From Holosporales bacterium (GTDB lineage Bacteria > Pseudomonadota > Alphaproteobacteria > BNTO01), in the NCBI GenBank assembly GCA_031270515.1, contig JAISXM010000001.1, forward strand, positions 1 through 11,439: a stretch of DNA of 11,439 nt. The letters are read 5' to 3'. The translations under genes and the position numbers were made by a program. This document shows, piece after piece, positions 5,616 through 11,439 of the stretch (position 1 is its first letter; each line of letters begins with the position of its first letter). Under the pieces are notes generated by a model. The model was not told the origin of the DNA. It did not search any database and was given only the letters and a program-made list of their open reading frames with translations.

Positions 5616-8087
5616 ATGCAAAAAAAAATATTAAACTTACCATTATTGTGTTTGGCTATGGGCAGTGTGCCATGCCAGTCCGCGAGACAAGGCCCCTCGG
5701 GTCGCGTCCCCCAGGAATATTCATCGGAGCCGCGAGATGCTGATAGCGAAAGACTTAAGGCGCGCGTGATAGACGCCATACATAGCGGGAATATTTCTTC
5801 GTTAAAAGAGATACTCGCCGACGAACGTTTCGAAGTGGGCGGGTTTTCGTGCGAATACCTGACTGCGGCGATTGAATGTGGGAATAAGGACATATTGGAA
5901 CTTTTGTTGATCCTCAATGATATCGACCCGAACGAAGGCTCCCCCATCTTGAAAACGTTCGAATTAGACCGACCGGATCTAGCCCTACCAATCATGGAGC
6001 ACCAGCGCTTTTGCTATAACCGCCGAATTGGTAAGGAAGGATACCCCATTACGAACGCGCTTCGTTGTCTAGCATATCCAAGAATCTACTACTCGGGAGA
6101 CGAAAGACTAAAATCCGATCACGGCTGGGTCGTTCATAAAAGCCACCTAGAACAATGGCAATCTCTCTTCTCATTGGGCATGAGCCACACAGACTTGAGT
6201 ATCAAAGATTCCAGAGGAGCTTGTATTTTTCACGAATTTGGATTTCCTTATCCCAACGATACTCCGAGGATATTTCCGAACAAATACATACAAGAGTATT
6301 TAAACGCCGTTTCTCGCGAAGATGGAAAGAGCACGATTTTGTCTAATTGGAACAAAAGCACCTCTGCTTGGGAAGGCACCTGCGGCAACATTGTAAGTCG
6401 CAGCCTTTGCTTTTGCATGCTCGCTCCCGAGGGAAGCGATATAGATAAGAAACGGGCTGGCGACCTGCTAAAATATTTCGCAGATCAGGGGGTGACGTTT
6501 GAAGGCACAACTTTGCACACCCTGGTTAAGTCTGCAGATAATGAACAAGTGGCTGAGGTAGCACGACATATCCTGGAGTCTGACGCACACTATGCTGGCG
6601 TTTCGCTTTCGTTTCTTCTGAATGATCGATTCGCACCACTATTGAAGCCATGGCATTATACCGCTGAGCTTGAGGTGTGGGAATGTGCGATGGAGAAGTG
6701 TGAACGCGCGTTTTTTGGAAAGGACGACAGTGCAAGGAGGGCGTGGTATCGTCTTGGTCCGTTGAAATATTCGCAAATACAGTGTCCGGATTCTTTACTC
6801 AAAAAATTGATAGTTGAAACTAGCACAGACGAATGCCCCCCACTCGAGTTTTGGAAGGTGCCTGTTTTTTTATTGTACCAACATAACTTAGCAGACCTGT
6901 CCAAGGATAGGGGGGGACGACAAATTCAACTCACTGTAAAGATTTTGGAGAATGTAACTCAATGCGCAGATACCTTAGACAAATTAGGTCCCGTGCTTGA
7001 TATATTGAAACTAGGTATAGATCCTAGTCTTCCAATAAGCTATCAAACGTTGTCTTCGTTATTTAGTTTGCTCGAAATAGAAAATCCTAGAACAAAACAT
7101 TGGGTTGATAGAACACTTATGGATATTCTTAAGAACCCTAATAATGTGAAGATTGCATCCAATTGCATCGACTTCTGGCTCTATGCAGCGAGCAAACCTG
7201 AGCTGTGGGACGGTATGGCAAACGTTAAAATTCCTGAAAGGCTTTTGACGTCTGAATGTCAATTCGCGACTATGCTCAACAAGTTCGATAGCGAAGTTGA
7301 ACGCTTGGAACTAGATCTAGATGGTTATATTATATATAGCACTTTCCCCCATTTATTTCATGTGTTCGAAATGACAAGTGACCGCGCCAAACCTTGGGTT
7401 AATGAAAGACTCATGCGTATTTTGAATACCCCCAAGAATGTGAAACCTGCGAGTGCTCTCATCGAATTCTGGCTCTATGCAGCAGGCCAACCTGCGCTGT
7501 GGGACAAATTAGGAAACGTTAAAATTCCTGTATGGCTTTTGACGCATGAATATCAATTCGCGACTATTCTCGACAAGTTCGCTCCCAGTTTTGAACACGT
7601 GAAACTAGGTATAGATCCGAATGTTCCAATAAGTTACGACACTTTGTCCCACTTATATAGTTTGCTCAAAAGAGCAACTCCTCGAGCAAAAGTTTGGGTT
7701 GAGGAAACACTCATGGATATTTTAAAGAACCCTAATAATGCGAAGATTGCATCCAATACTATCGAATTTTGGCTCTATGCAGCTGACAAGCCCGAACTGT
7801 TGAGTACCGTAGATGTTAATATCCCTATGTCTGGATGGGGTCACGTCACTCACAGTGCGGAAGCGATTCGCCGATATAAAATGGTGATTTCAAAATGGCT
7901 GAACGATCCCCGTCGTAAAGATATTCCGATAGACGCGTTGTTCCATTTACGCGAGAATCTTGATGCATTTGAACAGGAGGAACAACAGATCATTAGTTCG
8001 CACCTACAAGCACATAAAGAAGATATTGACGAATATGCAGCCCGTATAGCAAAAGCATTAGGCGCCATCGTTGGAAGGGGCGTTTAA
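5616..8087 (+). CDS. Large secreted repeat protein with ankyrin-like N-terminus
   Basis: The 823-residue protein is not a family I can name. I chose ATG 5616 over the in-frame ATG at 5580. AGAGAGG lies five bases upstream of 5616, and the protein then opens with a signal peptide (KK followed by LNLPLLCLAMGSVPC, cut before about residue 24). Residues 47-130 (AIHSGNISSLKEIL, YLTAAIECGNKDILELLL) look like degenerate ankyrin repeats. So does 284-320 (LLKYFADQGVTFEGTTLHTL). Residues 466 to about 740 hold about three copies of a 98-100-residue repeat with motifs ISYxTLS, LMDILKNPNN, FWLYAA and NVKIP. A diverged half unit precedes them near 415-465. The C-terminus (about 745-815) is helical and charged. 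The architecture suggests a helical-solenoid scaffold acting outside the cytoplasm, possibly toward a host; this is inference. The gene is monocistronic, with its own promoter, and converges with the 993-residue gene. The gene call is firm; the role is unknown. Confidence 0.88.
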   Translation: MQKKILNLPLLCLAMGSVPCQSARQGPSGRVPQEYSSEPRDADSERLKARVIDAIHSGNISSLKEILADERFEVGGFSCEYLTAAIECGNKDILELLLILNDIDPNEGSPILKTFELDRPDLALPIMEHQRFCYNRRIGKEGYPITNALRCLAYPRIYYSGDERLKSDHGWVVHKSHLEQWQSLFSLGMSHTDLSIKDSRGACIFHEFGFPYPNDTPRIFPNKYIQEYLNAVSREDGKSTILSNWNKSTSAWEGTCGNIVSRSLCFCMLAPEGSDIDKKRAGDLLKYFADQGVTFEGTTLHTLVKSADNEQVAEVARHILESDAHYAGVSLSFLLNDRFAPLLKPWHYTAELEVWECAMEKCERAFFGKDDSARRAWYRLGPLKYSQIQCPDSLLKKLIVETSTDECPPLEFWKVPVFLLYQHNLADLSKDRGGRQIQLTVKILENVTQCADTLDKLGPVLDILKLGIDPSLPISYQTLSSLFSLLEIENPRTKHWVDRTLMDILKNPNNVKIASNCIDFWLYAASKPELWDGMANVKIPERLLTSECQFATMLNKFDSEVERLELDLDGYIIYSTFPHLFHVFEMTSDRAKPWVNERLMRILNTPKNVKPASALIEFWLYAAGQPALWDKLGNVKIPVWLLTHEYQFATILDKFAPSFEHVKLGIDPNVPISYDTLSHLYSLLKRATPRAKVWVEETLMDILKNPNNAKIASNTIEFWLYAADKPELLSTVDVNIPMSGWGHVTHSAEAIRRYKMVISKWLNDPRRKDIPIDALFHLRENLDAFEQEEQQIISSHLQAHKEDIDEYAARIAKALGAIVGRGV
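7011..7830 (+). repeat. About three ~297-bp in-frame repeats in the exported protein gene
   Basis: Units begin at 7011, 7311 and 7605, encoding residues from 466, 566 and 664. The second lacks two codons relative to the first. Units 1 and 3 are exactly 594 bp apart and nearly identical over blocks such as 7119-7189 and 7713-7783, while unit 2 is more diverged. The third unit decays after about 7800. Confidence 0.85.
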
Positions 8088-8092
8088 CTACA

Positions 8093-8119
8093 CGCCCCCC
8101 CCTTCGGTGGGCGGGGGCG
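8093..8119 (+). terminator. GC-rich hairpin just after the 823-residue gene
   Basis: CGCCCCC (8093-8099) pairs with GGGGGCG (8113-8119). Three more C-G pairs close over a TTCGGT loop, with one bulged C. It begins six bases after the TAA stop. The stem is very strong, but no T-run follows directly; the first is at 8165-8170. It may stop transcription or protect the 3' end rather than act as a textbook intrinsic terminator. Confidence 0.45.
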
Positions 8120-8155
8120 AGGGAACCCAGTCGCAAAAAGAGAAAAGAAACGTGA

Positions 8156-8431
8156 ATTGCCCTGTTTTTTATAGAGATCGGAGATCGGCCTTGTATTACA
8201 ACTGATTCCCACTCGTTTCTTCTGGGCCCCCGGTATTACGATCAAGATGAAAACCATTACAAAAATCGGGACCCCAACAACGTCGAAATAGGCGACTTGC
8301 TAAGATCCCGTGGTTGGTGCTTGCGCAACCAAACACTAACTCTGACCAACGTGCACAATCAAATGGCGAACTCGGCCCTGATTGCACAACCAAATGGCGA
8401 ACTCGGCCCTGATTGCACAATCAAACACTAG
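8156..8431 (+). pseudogene. Possible gene remnant: 91-codon open frame without a start
   Basis: A frame free of stops runs from just after TGA 8153-8155 to TAG 8429-8431. Its middle has ordinary soluble-protein composition (RYYDQDENHYKNRDPNN, VEIGDLLRSRGW). It has no ATG, GTG or TTG before the repeat region, and its last third is minisatellite. It may be the decayed 3' end of a lost gene, or chance. No family is recognised. Confidence 0.22.
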
Positions 8432-8504
8432 CTCTGCCCTGATTGCGCAACAAAACATTAGCTCTGCTCTGATTGCACAACCGAATGTAATATTGGCCAA
8501 TGCT
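8323..8504. repeat. 30/31-bp minisatellite, about six units, overlapping a gene end
   Basis: Units start at 8323, 8353, 8384, 8415, 8445 and 8475, with lengths 30, 31, 31, 30, 30 and 30. Each begins GCRCAA and most end CTCTGATT or CCCTGATT. The units at 8353 and 8384 are nearly identical, sharing TGGCGAACTCGGCCCTGATT. The unit at 8475 is the most diverged and lies wholly inside the coding end of the minus-strand gene. The unit at 8445 contains that gene's stop codon. The remaining 8120-8322 holds only the open frame described above. Confidence 0.85.
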
Positions 8505-11439
8505 CTTCAGGCAATTGTTTCAATACATCCCCACTTCGTATCCTACGTCTTTCTGCTAAAAACGTCGTTTGGCGAGCGTTGTAATCAGGCTCTTGTTCAA
8601 AGTCGTACTCCTCGTCAACAATAGCCCTCCCCGCCGCGCGTAATTCCTGACATCGAAACTCTGCTGCATTAAGAGCGTCAAAAAATGCATCAAAATATAT
8701 ATGTGGAAGTTTATTATTTGGACTTGTTAGTACTTGCAAAATCGTATGTGCTGGCCACTCGCAAGGAAGAAGATTCACACTGTCGTCTGGTCTGGTTGCC
8801 AACACGAAAGATCTCAATATAGTATTTAACAGTGTTCCATCCGCCGCTAAAACTTTGTACAAAATCTTTGGGTTCAATCCTTTAATAAATAAATCATTAA
8901 AGTTATTCGTAAACATATCGGAATCATGTGCGTCACCACATTTAGGTGAAAACACCATAAGTGCATTATATATAATATTCTTAGCTGTGGAGACAGGATC
9001 ATTTGAGTTGTTGACGACATTCAATAATGAATGACATATTTGCTTCGAAAACTCATCATATCGGAAATACAAACGATGGCGATGTATTTTCTCAGAGAAA
9101 GTCTTCAAAAATAATATAAAACGTGATACCAATTCTTTCGTGAAATCGTTAGCCGGACAACCACTGCTATACGTTTCGTCTCTCTGAAAAATTGGATCAG
9201 TGATCGACAAGTATAGTATTTCAAGCACAACGCGTTCACAGACTACGCCCTCTAATGAGTCTAGACACTTCAAAAGGATAGCTTTATCTCTGTTCCAAAT
9301 GAAACGTATTGTATTATCAATGCTGGGGATATCTCTTGGATCTAATCCTCTTAGCGCACGAGTAAGAACGGGCACAAATTGTTTGTCCACCCTTGCTATC
9401 TCATTGAACGACTCAATAACGTCTTCAGAAATACAGTCATACACAACTTCTAATAAAGTAGGAAACAGCTTTGATGAAAATTGGGCAACAGGTTCCATAA
9501 TATGTCGTGGTTGCACCAATACAGTACTCAACGTTGGCTGTTTATTTGGCGACGACAAATCAAGAGCCCCCTCGATTTTAAACACAGAATTATTTTCTGC
9601 ATCTGTTGGAACGCGAACGAACTGACTACCAATATGTTTACATTGTTCTATCAGTTTTTCATTTAAGCTACTCTTAAAATTAAAACGATTAACATCTGCC
9701 GCAATTATATTTTTTGTTATGGATTTGATAATGTTATCAAAAAATGGATTATCGGGATAAATTGACTGAGCCAAGAGATATTCAAAGAAGGTATATCCGG
9801 ACCAATCATAATGCGATATTAATTTTAGCCAAAGACCTGAGTGCTCTGCTATTACGTACGATTGAGCTTGCACGTACAAGGACGCATTACTCACATCTGA
9901 GATCGTTGATAGGATGTTGTCAAAATTACCAAACGGGCTGCTGTGTAATGCTTTAACTGGCAATACGTGCACTTGCAGAGTCCTCCACAGATTGGACAAT
10001 TGCGTAACCATCTCTACGCGGGCAGGATCACTCCTTGTATAATCAAGGTTGGCCCCGCCACAACATTGCCTGACCCAATGTACTAGGTTGAAAAACGTGG
10101 AATACCCCTTCAATGATCGATCTACTTCACGTTTTTGAACAGGCGTTAGATTTTTCAAATCTACCAATTGCGCGGGTAGGACCGTTAGTTGTTTCAGCTC
10201 ACCAATCCTATTACATATGACTTCAAAACGTCTATTCCTCGCTTCGTCCTCCTGAGATTGATTGATTCTTCGTTGTTCTTTTCTGAGATTGATTATAGAT
10301 CGTTGTTCTTCGCATAATCGATCAAATTCCTCTTTATACACAGCGAATACTTTATTCTGATCGTCACTTAATTCATACTGAATCGTCGGCATCTCACATT
10401 GAGCGATTTTTGTAATTGAGGATTCAAGGTAATCAAAAAATTGAGGATGTTGTGCAAATTTGAAAGCCAACGCCAAGTGAGAAGCAGTTATTATCCCAAC
10501 ACGAGGTCCCCCGCACAAAGAATGACATTCTGTTCGTAAAGGCAAAAAACAACGTGCTGGATCGAACTGACTCTCATGCAAATTTCTCATTACCAGCAAA
10601 AATGGCAGCCTGTATATACCCTGCTGCACATCAGGCGGCAACGTAGCTAGATATAGACGACAACCTTCAAGACCTGCTTCATCCGGATGTGGAACGATCA
10701 AACGTGGTTCAACAGCCTCTCTCCAAGGAGACACGACTTTCGTCCAATTTATCGCAATCTTCGTTAAATCTAAGCCATCACCAGAGAAAATGGACTCCGT
10801 TCCTTCTCCTTCCACCACACCTGCAAGCTCTTCCTTTAGTCTTGAATCAGCCAGGCACTGCTTTAAAAACTCAGCAAGATTAGACCCAGGCAGCTGTCCC
10901 TCTTCTGCGGCAAAGAACTGACTAAAGAGTGCAGCTATATTTTCCCAGTCTACATTGGGTGTGCGTTCGGGAAAATATGCGCACATCTTTTCAAATTCGT
11001 CGTCGAGTTTACTACCCTTGCGAGTCTTATCAAATGATTCGATAACCTCTATAGTTCTCAACAATTTTGGAAAAAAACCGTGAGCACGACAGATTTCTGT
11101 AAAAAAATCCAACGTTGTATTGTGTGCGTCAGCCATCATATTGAGCGCAATATCCAGAATCCCTGGTAGTGCAATGCCTAGCTTTTTGCTCGCGCTCCTC
11201 ACGTATTCTAACGCACGCAATTCGTCCGATTTCTTCGTCATGATATTAGCGAGGCAAATGCATAGCGAAAGATCATTTTCAGCTTGTGCGCATTGATGCA
11301 TAAAATCGCGCAACGCCTGTAACAACTCCTGTGAAAAACCATACCTCTGCAAAGATTGTGCCTTCGTTACAAGACTTCGTGACGTTTCTGTGTCTGGATT
11401 CTTTGCATTGCTGTGCGCAAACTGTATAAACATTGACAT
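8458..11439 (-). CDS. Very large protein of unknown function, probably 5'-truncated by the window
   Basis: The frame is open from the right edge to TAA at 8458-8460. A Met codon coincides with the last base (MSMFIQFAHS), so this may be the true start or an internal Met; upstream sequence is needed. The 993 residues show no signal peptide and no long hydrophobic segment, so the protein is probably soluble. It is largely helical by composition. Residues about 365-418 are highly charged (EEFDRLCEEQRSIINLRKEQ onward) and likely form a coiled coil. A Cys-rich patch lies near 297-310. I recognise no catalytic motif or named domain. It converges with the 823-residue exported-protein gene across a 370-bp gap. 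Its last codons and stop lie inside a minisatellite, so its C-terminal tail (VVQSEQS) is repeated downstream after in-frame stops. It could be a secreted effector or a species-specific orphan. The coding call is firm because the frame is long, uninterrupted and protein-like. Confidence 0.85.
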   Translation of the reverse strand: MSMFIQFAHSNAKNPDTETSRSLVTKAQSLQRYGFSQELLQALRDFMHQCAQAENDLSLCICLANIMTKKSDELRALEYVRSASKKLGIALPGILDIALNMMADAHNTTLDFFTEICRAHGFFPKLLRTIEVIESFDKTRKGSKLDDEFEKMCAYFPERTPNVDWENIAALFSQFFAAEEGQLPGSNLAEFLKQCLADSRLKEELAGVVEGEGTESIFSGDGLDLTKIAINWTKVVSPWREAVEPRLIVPHPDEAGLEGCRLYLATLPPDVQQGIYRLPFLLVMRNLHESQFDPARCFLPLRTECHSLCGGPRVGIITASHLALAFKFAQHPQFFDYLESSITKIAQCEMPTIQYELSDDQNKVFAVYKEEFDRLCEEQRSIINLRKEQRRINQSQEDEARNRRFEVICNRIGELKQLTVLPAQLVDLKNLTPVQKREVDRSLKGYSTFFNLVHWVRQCCGGANLDYTRSDPARVEMVTQLSNLWRTLQVHVLPVKALHSSPFGNFDNILSTISDVSNASLYVQAQSYVIAEHSGLWLKLISHYDWSGYTFFEYLLAQSIYPDNPFFDNIIKSITKNIIAADVNRFNFKSSLNEKLIEQCKHIGSQFVRVPTDAENNSVFKIEGALDLSSPNKQPTLSTVLVQPRHIMEPVAQFSSKLFPTLLEVVYDCISEDVIESFNEIARVDKQFVPVLTRALRGLDPRDIPSIDNTIRFIWNRDKAILLKCLDSLEGVVCERVVLEILYLSITDPIFQRDETYSSGCPANDFTKELVSRFILFLKTFSEKIHRHRLYFRYDEFSKQICHSLLNVVNNSNDPVSTAKNIIYNALMVFSPKCGDAHDSDMFTNNFNDLFIKGLNPKILYKVLAADGTLLNTILRSFVLATRPDDSVNLLPCEWPAHTILQVLTSPNNKLPHIYFDAFFDALNAAEFRCQELRAAGRAIVDEEYDFEQEPDYNARQTTFLAERRRIRSGDVLKQLPEEHWPILHSVVQSEQS

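Noticed and set aside
5567..5995. Minus-strand 142-codon frame opposite the start of the 823-residue gene
   Set aside because: It overlaps a well-supported gene with a ribosome site and signal peptide, and its translation is Ser-rich without recognisable features.
8196..8420. Minus-strand 74-codon frame downstream of the 993-residue gene
   Set aside because: It starts with TTG inside the minisatellite, has no ribosome site, and its sequence is mostly the repeat read in another frame.
8323..8504. CRISPR array
   Set aside because: Units are contiguous 30/31-bp repeats with no unique spacers between them and no cas genes nearby; this is a minisatellite.

Overview
The window looks like chromosomal DNA of a Gram-negative, host-associated bacterium. 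The best guess is an intracellular alphaproteobacterium of the Holosporales/Rickettsiales type. The Sua5-type TsaC protein has an alphaproteobacterial-looking C-terminus, and housekeeping genes are mixed with large repeat proteins that look exported (Sel1-like repeats, divergent ankyrin-like repeats, an alpha-solenoid-like repeat block). Intergenic DNA is rich in short repeats and inverted repeats. This placement is an inference from protein style; no rRNA or tRNA gene was found to anchor it.

Layout. (1) 1-1621, minus: a secreted Sel1-repeat protein that runs off the left edge, with its own likely promoter at 1653-1682. (2) 1622-1911: a spacer holding a 74-bp imperfect palindrome. (3) 1912-5057, minus: three conserved genes in the order marC, a divergent dicarboxylate/amino-acid:cation symporter (DAACS) gene and tsaC. 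The gaps are about 120 bp, and a near-consensus sigma-70 promoter lies in front of marC, so they may be co-transcribed. (4) 5058-5615: an AT-rich divergent intergenic region with a 94-bp inverted-repeat element and a promoter for the rightward gene. (5) 5616-8087, plus: an 823-residue protein with a signal peptide, divergent ankyrin-like repeats and about three copies of a 98-100-residue repeat. (6) 8088-8457: a GC-rich hairpin, an open reading-frame remnant and a 30/31-bp minisatellite. (7) 8458-11439, minus: a very large unrecognised protein (at least 993 residues) convergent with gene 5. Its last codons and stop lie inside the minisatellite.

How they may work together. marC, the symporter gene and tsaC are envelope, transport and tRNA-modification functions with no obvious joint pathway. 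The Sel1 protein and the 823-residue protein resemble exported interaction proteins (adhesin or effector class) of endosymbionts. The 993-residue protein is an orphan. The most unusual points are the tandem copying of a gene's 3' end together with its stop codon, a symporter whose usual substrate- and cation-binding residues are replaced, a small insertion in a conserved TsaC loop, and two unrelated inverted-repeat elements in spacers.
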